Below are positions 1-6,084 of a stretch of DNA of 11,287 nt, piece after piece (position 1 is the first letter of the stretch; the number at the start of each line of letters is the position of its first letter). This DNA comes from 4572-123 sp964418755. Lineage in GTDB: Bacteria > Desulfobacterota > Desulfobacteria > Desulfobacterales > 4572-123. The position numbers were made by a program, and so were the translations under genes. Where the stretch lies: positions 1 through 11,287 of the forward strand of contig CAYQNS010000134.1 of the NCBI GenBank assembly GCA_964418755.1, written 5' to 3'. The notes below the pieces were generated by a model that did no database searches, had not been told where the DNA came from, and saw only the letters and a list, made by a program, of their open reading frames with translations.

Positions 1-374
1 AAGAGGTGGTGCTGTCTGATTTCGAACCGGACAGGGCGGAATGTCAGATCATCGCATGTCTGCCCATAGACGAACGAAAAAGCGGGTTTGGTGCGGTTGA
101 ACTGGGGCTCACAGCAGATGCTGCGGTTCAGGAGGCATACCGCTGCCTGAATTGTGATGCCCGGCGCTTTGAGGTAAGCCTGTATGGCGATAACTGCAAG
201 GACTGCAGTTACTGTGCCGAAGTGTGCGGGCTTGATGTTTTTGCCCCGGCTGAAAATTTTAATGCAAAAGGGTATCGACCCATGGAGGTTAAGCATCCGG
301 AAAGATGTGTCGGGTGCAATTTGTGCTATTATGCCTGTCCGGATTTTGCCATTGATATTATTGAGGCGGCTTAA
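1..374 (+). CDS. C-terminal part of an Fe-S oxidoreductase with a 2x[4Fe-4S] ferredoxin domain (5'-truncated)
   Basis: The frame is open to the window edge (first full codon at 3), so the true start lies upstream. A GTG at 6 exists, but nothing supports it as a start. The first ~50 residues end in a GltD-like tail: VELGLTADAAVQEAYRCLNC resembles the stretch that closes FAD/NAD(P)-dependent glutamate-synthase-small-subunit-like oxidoreductases. A ferredoxin domain follows with two clusters, CKDCSYCAEVC (194-227) and CVGCNLCYYACP (306-338). It would bind two [4Fe-4S] clusters in the cytoplasm. It ends 64 nt before the alpha subunit of the 2-oxoacid:ferredoxin oxidoreductase. That is the place where a KorD-type delta ferredoxin subunit is often found, so it probably passes electrons to or from that enzyme. 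It may be a fusion of a flavin oxidoreductase to a delta-like ferredoxin. Alternatively it is a simple ferredoxin with a long N-terminus. The ferredoxin domain is certain; the fusion is inferred. Confidence 0.8.
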   Translation, partial: EVVLSDFEPDRAECQIIACLPIDERKSGFGAVELGLTADAAVQEAYRCLNCDARRFEVSLYGDNCKDCSYCAEVCGLDVFAPAENFNAKGYRPMEVKHPERCVGCNLCYYACPDFAIDIIEAA

Positions 375-385
375 TTTTTTTTGCG

Positions 386-415
386 TTGACAGATTGATTT
401 TTATTTTTTTAATTT
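386..415 (+). promoter_or_regulatory. Possible sigma70-like promoter before the alpha subunit
   Basis: An exact TTGACA lies at 386-391. A poor -10 candidate, TAATTT, follows at 410-415 after 18 nt, inside a very AT-rich stretch between the ferredoxin-domain gene and the alpha subunit. It could provide an internal start for the three following genes. The AT-richness makes a chance match easy, so this is weak. Confidence 0.2.
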
Positions 416-438
416 AAATATTTAAGGGGGCGTTACAT

Positions 439-1611
439 ATGAAACGTTATCTGGAAACCGGAAATTTTGCCATTACACAAGGGGCGATAATGGCCGGCTG
501 CCGGCTTTTCGCGGGGTACCCGATTACTCCGGCCACGGAGATCGCCGAAGCCATGTCCGTGAATCTGCCGCTTGTCAACGGCTATTATGTCCAGACGGAA
601 GATGAATGTGCAGCCATGCACCTGGCCATCGGCGGTGCGGTCGGCGGTCTGAAAACCATGACAGCAACATCAGGACCGGGATTTATCCTGTATGCGGATC
701 CCTACGGCTGGGCCATCGGTTGTGAAATACCGATTGTGGTACTAAATTCGCAACGTGTCGGGCCGGTCAGCGGTATCACGGGGGCGCCGGGCCAGGGGGA
801 ATTTTATAATGCCCGCTATCCGACCCAGGGGGGCAATTATGAAACCATCGTGCTGGCGCCCAACAGCGCCCAGGAGGCCATGGCCTTGACCGTGGAAGCC
901 TTTTATCTTTCCGAGCGCTTCAGGACACCGGTAACCGTCCTGGCGGATCAGTTGATTACCGACGGACTGGAAGATATCAGTGTGCCGGAGACGGATGAGG
1001 AAAAGGCTGCCATGGGGTTCCGGTTCATGGAACGTAAGGTAAATATGGGGCCGGATTTTTATCCGCCGACTGATGAAATCGATATCCCGCCGGTGGTTCT
1101 GGGGCGCGGCGCAAATGCCCTGTGCTCTGACTGGACACCCACCGAAGAGGGCTATGATATTGAGACGGTGGAGGCGCATCATAAGCACTCCTACCGGATG
1201 ATTTACAAGATCAGGAACCACAAGGATGTGATCGAGCGTCATGAGGAATTGTATGTGGATGATGATCCCGACGTTATCGTGGTGGCTTACGGCAGTACCT
1301 CCCGGACCGCAAAAACGGCGGTCAAGAAAGCCAGGGCCAACGGCTTGAAGGTCGGGATGATCCGGCCGATTTCATTATGGCCGTTTCCCGATGAATTGTT
1401 TCATCGGAAAACCACCTACCTGTCTGTGGAATTCAACTACGACGGTCAGATGGTACGGGAAATTCAAAGAGCGGTGCCGGCAGGGAGCAAGGTTCATTTC
1501 TTCGGGCAATGCGGTGAACTGCCCAGTGTTGCCGACCTGGATGATGTTTTCGGGAAACTTCTGAACAATGAACCCCTGAAAAGAGAAGGGTGGGAAAGGG
1601 AGGTATGGTAA
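439..1611 (+). CDS. korA: 2-oxoacid:ferredoxin oxidoreductase, alpha subunit (KorA/VorB-like)
   Basis: A 390-residue alpha subunit of a thiamine-diphosphate 2-oxoacid:ferredoxin oxidoreductase, which converts 2-oxoacid + CoA to acyl-CoA + CO2 + reduced ferredoxin. The family signature GYPITP is at residues 26-31, followed by TPATEIAE; TSGPGF lies near 77-82. The C-terminal part (VVAYGSTSRTAKTAV, then GMIRPISLWPFP) is the transketolase-C-like domain. An AAGGGGG ribosome site stands about 8 nt before the ATG. The length fits the family. It is first of three contiguous subunit genes and ends inside the start region of the beta gene. One oddity: where typical members read RGGPSTGxPT, this one reads RVGPVSGITGAPGQGEF, so the loop that helps define the substrate pocket is divergent. 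Substrate could be 2-oxoglutarate, a branched-chain 2-oxoacid or another acid; the symbol is by architecture only. Confidence 0.88.
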   Translation: MKRYLETGNFAITQGAIMAGCRLFAGYPITPATEIAEAMSVNLPLVNGYYVQTEDECAAMHLAIGGAVGGLKTMTATSGPGFILYADPYGWAIGCEIPIVVLNSQRVGPVSGITGAPGQGEFYNARYPTQGGNYETIVLAPNSAQEAMALTVEAFYLSERFRTPVTVLADQLITDGLEDISVPETDEEKAAMGFRFMERKVNMGPDFYPPTDEIDIPPVVLGRGANALCSDWTPTEEGYDIETVEAHHKHSYRMIYKIRNHKDVIERHEELYVDDDPDVIVVAYGSTSRTAKTAVKKARANGLKVGMIRPISLWPFPDELFHRKTTYLSVEFNYDGQMVREIQRAVPAGSKVHFFGQCGELPSVADLDDVFGKLLNNEPLKREGWEREVW

Positions 1612-1613
1612 AT

Positions 1614-2447
1614 ATGGATAGACTAACGACGAAATTTTTAAGAGAGCGTAAAATACCGAGTACCGCCTGTTCAGGCTGCGGCCTGGGTCAGTCGCATAAG
1701 GCTGCCGTAAAGGCACTGGATGAACTTGGGTACGGTGTCGACGATGTTGTCTGGGGGACTTCCATCGGCTGCGCCGGACGTCAGACTTTTGCCACCTGGA
1801 AGGGTGATAACTTTGCCGGCACCCATGGCCGCGTGTATGCCATTGCAAGAGGGCTCAGGATTGCATTACCGCCGGAAAAGAAACTGGTTTTAACGGTGGG
1901 TGACGGGGATGCTTTCGGCATCGGTTTAAATCATCTCATGCATGCAGCTCGCAGCAATTGTGATATGACCGTGGTGGTGTGCGACAACCTGGGATACCAG
2001 TCCACCGGGGGCCAGTTCGGATGGACGACCCCCGATGGTGTTAAAACCGACAGCAGTCCCTATGGCATGTGGGAGCCCAACTGGATAAGCAAGGAGATGG
2101 ACGTAATGAAAGTGCTTGAAGCGGCCGGGGCTACGTTTTTGGCCAGGCATCTCAGCATGGACGGCAGGATTCTTGTTGATTCGATTAAAAAAGCCATTAA
2201 CAACAACGGATTCAGCCTTGTACACACTGTTTTCCCCTGTACAACCAATTTTGCCAAAAATGCACTGGGCTCCAGAAATGCCGTCAATATTTTTAATTGG
2301 ATCAAAGCGCATGCAGCGCCTTTGGGTGAAGAAAAAGAAGATACCATCTGGCGAACCGGTATTTACCATGACGCCAGTAATTCCAGGCCTGAATTTGCAA
2401 CGTCTCTTCGGGAAAAAACGGCCCAGATTCAAAGGAGGAACGAATGA
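1614..2447 (+). CDS. korB: 2-oxoacid:ferredoxin oxidoreductase, beta subunit (TPP-binding)
   Basis: A thiamine-diphosphate-binding beta subunit of about 277 residues. The TPP/Mg motif is GDGDAFGIGLNHLMHAARSN followed by the DN of VVVCDNLGYQSTGGQ. Four cysteines, C19 and C22 (CSGCG), C53 (SIGCAGRQ) and C209 (VFPCTTN), match the usual arrangement that holds one [4Fe-4S] cluster. Most family members read YGMTGGQ after the Mg-binding asparagine; here it is YQSTGGQ. Three in-frame starts are possible: GTG 1590, ATG 1605 and ATG 1614. GGGAGG at 1598-1603 sits 1 nt before 1605 but 10 nt before 1614, so 1614 is preferred, although 1605 (overlapping the alpha stop) is not excluded. The stop overlaps the gamma start as ATGA, implying translational coupling. 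The product forms the catalytic alpha-beta unit with its neighbour. Confidence 0.88.
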   Translation: MDRLTTKFLRERKIPSTACSGCGLGQSHKAAVKALDELGYGVDDVVWGTSIGCAGRQTFATWKGDNFAGTHGRVYAIARGLRIALPPEKKLVLTVGDGDAFGIGLNHLMHAARSNCDMTVVVCDNLGYQSTGGQFGWTTPDGVKTDSSPYGMWEPNWISKEMDVMKVLEAAGATFLARHLSMDGRILVDSIKKAINNNGFSLVHTVFPCTTNFAKNALGSRNAVNIFNWIKAHAAPLGEEKEDTIWRTGIYHDASNSRPEFATSLREKTAQIQRRNE

Positions 2448-2977
2448 AAGATCGCATTGAGATATTAGCCAGTGGGTTTGGCGGCCAGGGTGTGGTCAGG
2501 CTGGGCCAGATTGTCGGCGTTGCCGCTGTGAATCAGGGGTTGAGGGTCACCATGCTGAAAAGCCATGGGACCGAACAGCGGGGCGGCTATGTCCGGACCC
2601 AGCTTGTGCTTTCATCGGATGAAATCGACTCTCCGCTGGTGGAAAGCCCTGATTATTTTGTGGCCATGTCTTCGGCGGCTTACAAGCAGTTCGGGCCTTT
2701 GATGACTGAGGGGTTAATTCTGTACGATCCGGACATGGTGACCATAGACGAGGGTAAGCCGGTTGAGCAGATTTCGGTGCCGGCCCAGTCGACAGCGGTT
2801 GAAAAATTGGGGCGCCCCATCTATGCCAACACCGTTATGCTGGGCGCACTGACCGGTGCCACCGGCGGATTTATGGAAAAAGAGAATATGCTGGCCACCA
2901 TGCTGAAGATTATTCCCAAGTTCAAGGAGGAGAATAAAAAGGCTTTTGAGCTGGGATACGCCATGACTAGTGGTTGA
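2444..2977 (+). CDS. korC: 2-oxoacid:ferredoxin oxidoreductase, gamma subunit
   Basis: A 177-residue gamma subunit of the pyruvate/ketoisovalerate oxidoreductase family. The hallmark GFGGQGV is at residues 11-17, and a variant of the SYGPEARGG motif appears as SHGTEQRGG at residues 40-48, followed by YVRTQLVLS. The C-terminal helix (MLKIIPKFKEENKKAFELGY) is typical of the family's end. The gamma domain contributes to CoA handling in this enzyme class. AAAGGAGG lies a few bases before the ATG, which overlaps the beta stop codon by four bases, so start and coupling are well supported. This is the last gene of the oxidoreductase operon; a 409-nt gene-free stretch follows. A weak AAGGT/ACCTT stem followed by TTTT near 2991-3017 might terminate transcription, but it is not convincing. 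Confidence 0.88.
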   Translation: MKDRIEILASGFGGQGVVRLGQIVGVAAVNQGLRVTMLKSHGTEQRGGYVRTQLVLSSDEIDSPLVESPDYFVAMSSAAYKQFGPLMTEGLILYDPDMVTIDEGKPVEQISVPAQSTAVEKLGRPIYANTVMLGALTGATGGFMEKENMLATMLKIIPKFKEENKKAFELGYAMTSG

Positions 2978-3060
2978 GGTTGGTTAGGCTGAAGGTTTTT
3001 AGGCAGAGTACCTTTTGGGGGGAACTATTTTCTTAAAATGATCAATAGCCTTTGAGATCC

Positions 3061-3272
3061 GGCCTTACGGAATTTTGATTTAAAGCGGGTAGCTGTCTGA
3101 ACGCATAAGTACCCGTAAAATCGGAAACAGGTTTTCGGTATTTAAATAAGCTTGGTCAATGATTGACAGTTCAGGCGGCGTTTGTAAATTTTTTACAGGC
3201 TTGCTGTTTTCGCTTAACGCGTACTAATACGTTCAGACAGCTACCCGCTTTAAATCAAAACACCATAAGGCC
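3061..3272. repeat. Long imperfect inverted repeat with 56-nt arms
   Basis: The left arm is 3061-3116 and the right arm 3217-3272. Aligned as reverse complements without gaps, 50 of 56 positions match, with an exact 31-nt core (3073-3103 against 3230-3260). Both ends read GGCCTTA...TAAGGCC. The 100-nt spacer holds a small perfect palindrome, GTCAA-TGA-TTGAC (3155-3167), near the centre. The structure could fold as a long hairpin in RNA or as a cruciform. No flanking target duplication is obvious. It fills most of the 2978-3386 gap between the oxidoreductase operon and the aldehyde dehydrogenase gene. It may be a MITE-like element or a large terminator/attenuator structure; the sequence alone does not decide. 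Confidence 0.85.
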
Positions 3273-3315
3273 TGTTGCCGGTTTGCAGCTTTTTCAAATC
3301 GATGTTATTATACTA

Positions 3316-3372
3316 AGACTGAGCGAAGCGAAAACCACAACTTTTCACTTTTCAGTATTCACTTTTCAATTT
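3316..3372 (+). repeat. Dispersed motif AGACnGAGCGnAGCGAAA plus TTCACTTT-rich tract, copy 1
   Basis: AGACTGAGCGAAGCGAAA is followed by ACCACAA and several TTTTCACTTTTCA-like units, ending a few bases before the ribosome site of the aldehyde dehydrogenase. A second copy occurs at 10066-10107, just before the MFS gene, in the same orientation and at a similar distance. TATACT at 3309-3314 might be a -10 element, but no well-spaced -35 is seen. Confidence 0.6.
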
Positions 3373-3386
3373 ATAAGGAAAAAGCA

Positions 3387-4796
3387 ATGTCGGATGATCA
3401 TAAAATTATCAGTGAAATGGTGGCCAGGGCCCACGCCGCGCAGAAACAGATTGAGAATTATACCCAGGAGCAGATACGGGAACTTTGTTATGCCGTGGGA
3501 TGGGAGGTCTACAAGGATGAGAATATTGTCGTTTGCGCCAGAACTGCCGTGGAGGAAAGCGGTATGGGCGTTTACGAGGATAAGCTGAAAAAGCATAAAA
3601 ACAAGGTCATGGGGGTCTGCCGGGATGTTATGACGGCCAGGACGGTCGGGATCATTGAACGTGATGAGGCCCGGGGAATTACCAAATATGCCAAGCCGGT
3701 GGGCGTGGTCGGGGCTTTGTCACCGGTGACGAATCCCACGGCAACACCGGCCAGCAACGGCGTCAGTATCCTGGCGGGGCGCAATGCGGTTATTTTTGCG
3801 CCGCATCCCCGTGCCAAACGGGCCTGCAAGGTGGCCTGTGATTTCATGCGCGAGGGGCTTCGGAAGGTTGGTGCCCCCCTTGATTTGATTCAGTCCATTG
3901 AGCAGCCGAGCATCCCCGGCAGCCAGGAATTGATGCGCCAGGTTGATCTGGTGCTTGCTACCGGCGGTGCCGCCATGGTCAATGCGGCCTATTCCAGCGG
4001 GACCCCGGCCTATGGCGTCGGCGCCGGCAATCCGGTTATTATCGTAGCGGAAGATGCCGATATTGCAGATGCGGCCGAAAAAATTACCATCAGTAAAACT
4101 TTTGATAATGCGACATCGTGCAGTTCCGATACATCCCTTGTCATTCACGAGAGCGTGTACGATGAACTGGTGGCCCAATTAAAAAAGCAGGGGGGCTATC
4201 TGTGCAATGCCCGTGAGAAAGCCATGGTCGAGCAATGGATGTGGGTGGAAACCGGCAAGCCCGGTAAACGCGCATTGAATTTGAAGATTGTGGCGGTCTC
4301 GGCCATAAAGATTGCCCATGACGCCGGGTTTGATGTGCCGGATGATACCCGCATGCTGATGGTGGAGGGGGAAGAATTGGGCGTGGAACGTTTCAGCGGC
4401 GAAAAACTTTCGCCGGTACTGGCCCTGTGGAAGTATAAAGGGACAATCGATCAGGCTATCGCAACCGTGACAAAACTGCATGAGTATGCCGGTATGGGAC
4501 ATTCGTGCGGGCTTTACTCATCTAACCCGGAGTATATCGACAAGGTGGCGTTAAATCTGAAAGTCAGCAGGGTCATGGTCCGGCAGTCGCATGCGCCTTC
4601 GGCCGGCGGCAACCTGTGGAACGGCATGCCTTCCACCGTGACCCTGGGCTGCGGGACATGGGGGGGCAATATCACCAATGAAAATATTTACTGGAAACAT
4701 TTTATCAATGTGACCTGGCTGTCGGAACCTATCAAGCCGGCCGTCGTCAATGAAAAGGATGTGTTCGGCACGATCTGGGAAAAGTATGGCCGCTGA
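3387..4796 (+). CDS. CoA-acylating aldehyde dehydrogenase (sulfoacetaldehyde/succinate-semialdehyde type)
   Basis: A 469-residue cytoplasmic NAD(P)-dependent dehydrogenase interconverting an aldehyde and its acyl-CoA. Visible family features are EESGMGVYEDKLKKHKNK near residues 55-72, VGVVGALSPVTNPTATP near 104-120, the phosphate-binding stretch APHPRAKRACK, and ATGGAAMVNAAYSSGTPAYG near 192-211. The catalytic cysteine is C245 in NATSCSSDTS. LGCGTWGGNITNENIYWKHF lies near the C-terminus. The short length, with no alcohol dehydrogenase domain, separates it from bifunctional AdhE. From memory it is closest to acylating sulfoacetaldehyde dehydrogenase (SauS-like, ending in NVTWxSEPI) and next to succinate-semialdehyde dehydrogenase SucD; EutE-type acetaldehyde enzymes are also possible. 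The substrate is therefore unresolved. AAGGA stands 7-8 nt before the ATG. The next plus-strand gene encodes a GntR/FCD regulator. No taurine or isethionate genes are visible nearby. Confidence 0.88.
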   Translation: MSDDHKIISEMVARAHAAQKQIENYTQEQIRELCYAVGWEVYKDENIVVCARTAVEESGMGVYEDKLKKHKNKVMGVCRDVMTARTVGIIERDEARGITKYAKPVGVVGALSPVTNPTATPASNGVSILAGRNAVIFAPHPRAKRACKVACDFMREGLRKVGAPLDLIQSIEQPSIPGSQELMRQVDLVLATGGAAMVNAAYSSGTPAYGVGAGNPVIIVAEDADIADAAEKITISKTFDNATSCSSDTSLVIHESVYDELVAQLKKQGGYLCNAREKAMVEQWMWVETGKPGKRALNLKIVAVSAIKIAHDAGFDVPDDTRMLMVEGEELGVERFSGEKLSPVLALWKYKGTIDQAIATVTKLHEYAGMGHSCGLYSSNPEYIDKVALNLKVSRVMVRQSHAPSAGGNLWNGMPSTVTLGCGTWGGNITNENIYWKHFINVTWLSEPIKPAVVNEKDVFGTIWEKYGR

Positions 4797-4845
4797 TTCA
4801 GTCTAAGACTTGCCGAATTTTGATGAACTCGTAAAAAGTACTTGA

Positions 4846-4972
4846 GATGGCTAAGTAGAAATCTTCATATACAAGGCATAGGGATTGTCAGGAACGAAGG
4901 CAACCATGTGGTATGTCGAGTCTCTGGAAAATCTTTATAACGCAGTAGATGGAGATTTTTTATGCCGCCATC
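4846..4972. repeat. Palindromic MITE-like element 1 (~127 bp)
   Basis: The ends GATGGC (4846-4851) and GCCATC (4967-4972) are exact inverted repeats. Complementarity continues imperfectly inward for about 40 nt: AAATCTTCATATAC on the left pairs with GTAGATGGAGATTT on the right. The near-exact centre is the palindrome ACCATGTGGT (4903-4912). CTCGTAAAAAG (4828-4838), just outside the left end, matches the terminal motif of the neighbouring element. No transposase gene is present. Confidence 0.6.
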
Positions 4973-5005
4973 AATTTTAAATGAACTCGTAAGAAGTCGG
5001 ATTTA

Positions 5006-5130
5006 GACGGTTTCGTAAAAAGTTCAAATTCAAGGCGCGCAAATTTTGGTGTCATGAAGCGTACTTGTCGTACGTTGAATGATTGCGAAATGCAGCGCAA
5101 CGCAGGAGTTGGGCTTTTTACGAGACTGTC
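5006..5130. repeat. Palindromic MITE-like element 2 (125 bp)
   Basis: The left end GACGGTTTCGTAAAAAGTTC and the reverse complement of the right end, GACAGTCTCGTAAAAAGCCC, match at 16 of 20 positions. GC-rich subterminal blocks (AAGGCGCGC; GCAGCGCAACGCAG) are roughly complementary. The centre is the hairpin CGTAC-TTGTC-GTACG (5060-5074). Length and symmetry match element 1, so both probably belong to one non-autonomous family. The element ends 25 nt before the GntR start and may carry or disturb that gene's promoter. Confidence 0.7.
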
Positions 5131-5155
5131 AATTTTAAATGAAAGAGAGATTTAA

Positions 5156-5896
5156 ATGGGGTCAGCTAACGGCATGGCAGAAAATAACGGCCCGCTGGAT
5201 TTAAGATCATTGCGCAGCCAGATTTACGAGTATATCCGGGACGAGATTCAGTCCGGTCAGCTCATACCGGGCGCATTTATTAAAATGAGGGAGGTCAGTG
5301 AACATCTGGGGGTCAGCATCACCCCGCTCAGGGACGCCATTATTCAACTGGAATGTGAAGGGTTTGTCACGATTCTGCCGCGCCGGGGCATTTTGCTCAA
5401 CAAAATGACCCTGGCGGAAATTAAAAATGTACTTGAAATTGTCGGGGCCCTGGAAAGTACTGTCATTGCGACTGTTTTTGACCGGATTACGATGATGCAT
5501 CTAAAAAAAATGGCGCGGTTGAATGTTCAGATGAAAGAATTGCTCAAGTCCGAGGCCTTTGATCAATCCTTTAATGAGCGGTATTACCAGTTGAATATTG
5601 ATTTTCATGGTGTCTTTTTGAATCTCTCATCCAACCCGTCGCTACTTCGGATTGTCATACCCAACAAACAGCGCCTTTACGATTTTCAACGGCTGGCCTA
5701 CCTCAGACGATGGGAACTCATCAACTGTGATGAGCATGACCAGTTGATCGATTATATCGAAGCGGGTGAGCGGGCAAAAGCCGTACGCCTGTGGCGGGAC
5801 AGCCATTGGTCGTTTACAGCCCATGAAAAATTCATTCGGGATTTTTACGCCCAGGGAAACCGGCAGATCCGGAAGCAGCTTGATAACCAGAGGTGA
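5156..5896 (+). CDS. GntR-family transcriptional regulator, FCD (FadR-type) subfamily
   Basis: A 246-residue DNA-binding regulator. The N-terminal winged helix covers about residues 17-85: LRSQIYEYIRDEIQSGQLIPG, then MREVSEHLGVSITPLRDAIIQL and the wing EGFVTILPRRG. The FCD ligand-binding domain follows, with histidines H151 (DFHGVF), H194 (DEHDQL) and H217 (DSHWSF) in the places that usually bind a metal ion. The fourth ligand, normally an aspartate four residues before the first histidine, is asparagine here (N147), although D149 is near. Such proteins respond to organic acids or acyl compounds. The ATG at 5156 has GAGAGA 5-6 nt upstream; ATG 5174 is a less likely alternative. It lies 359 nt after the aldehyde dehydrogenase, beyond two repeats, and is convergent with the helicase gene. 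Regulation of the dehydrogenase or of itself is plausible but inferred. Confidence 0.88.
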   Translation: MGSANGMAENNGPLDLRSLRSQIYEYIRDEIQSGQLIPGAFIKMREVSEHLGVSITPLRDAIIQLECEGFVTILPRRGILLNKMTLAEIKNVLEIVGALESTVIATVFDRITMMHLKKMARLNVQMKELLKSEAFDQSFNERYYQLNIDFHGVFLNLSSNPSLLRIVIPNKQRLYDFQRLAYLRRWELINCDEHDQLIDYIEAGERAKAVRLWRDSHWSFTAHEKFIRDFYAQGNRQIRKQLDNQR

Positions 5897-5920
5897 TTCA
5901 TTATTAAAGGAAATTAAACC

Positions 5921-6055
5921 ATAATACGAAGCCTGTATGCCGGCAAGCCGGCCACTTATGAGCCCGAATCGCTGCCTGAATCCGTATGCTCAAAGCTGCG
6001 GGATATCGTTAACAGCGCCGAAGATGAGCTGGGACTTGCGTTGAGCAAGGAATAG
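5921..6055 (+). other. Possible small reading frame without a normal start (44 codons)
   Basis: The convergent gap after the GntR gene holds a 44-codon open frame ending at TAG (6053-6055). AAAGGA (5906-5911) is followed after 9 nt by ATA ATA CGA, where an ATG would be expected. The deduced peptide (SLYAGKPATYEPESLPES, then CSKLRDIVNSAEDELGLALSKE) is acidic, helix-prone and protein-like. It could be a small gene with a rare AUA start, a decayed gene that lost its ATG, or chance. I do not recognise the peptide. An overlapping ATG frame at 5937 looks less protein-like. Confidence 0.2.
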
Positions 6056-6084
6056 TGGTCGTCCGGAGATTTTTTGCGATGCCG

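Noticed and set aside
742..1242. 166-codon minus-strand open frame inside the alpha-subunit gene
   Set aside because: It lies wholly antisense to a well-supported gene and its translation shows no recognisable domain; it is a shadow of codon bias.
2991..3017. Intrinsic terminator after the gamma subunit
   Set aside because: The stem is only about five base pairs with a long loop and a short T run; too weak to list as a feature.
3061..3272. CRISPR or retron-type non-coding RNA
   Set aside because: There are only two arms in inverted orientation, with no spacer array, reverse transcriptase or cas gene nearby.
3163..3588. 141-codon plus-strand frame across the inverted repeat into the aldehyde dehydrogenase
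   Set aside because: It runs through the repeat arm and then overlaps the dehydrogenase in another frame; its sequence is not protein-like and it lacks a ribosome site.
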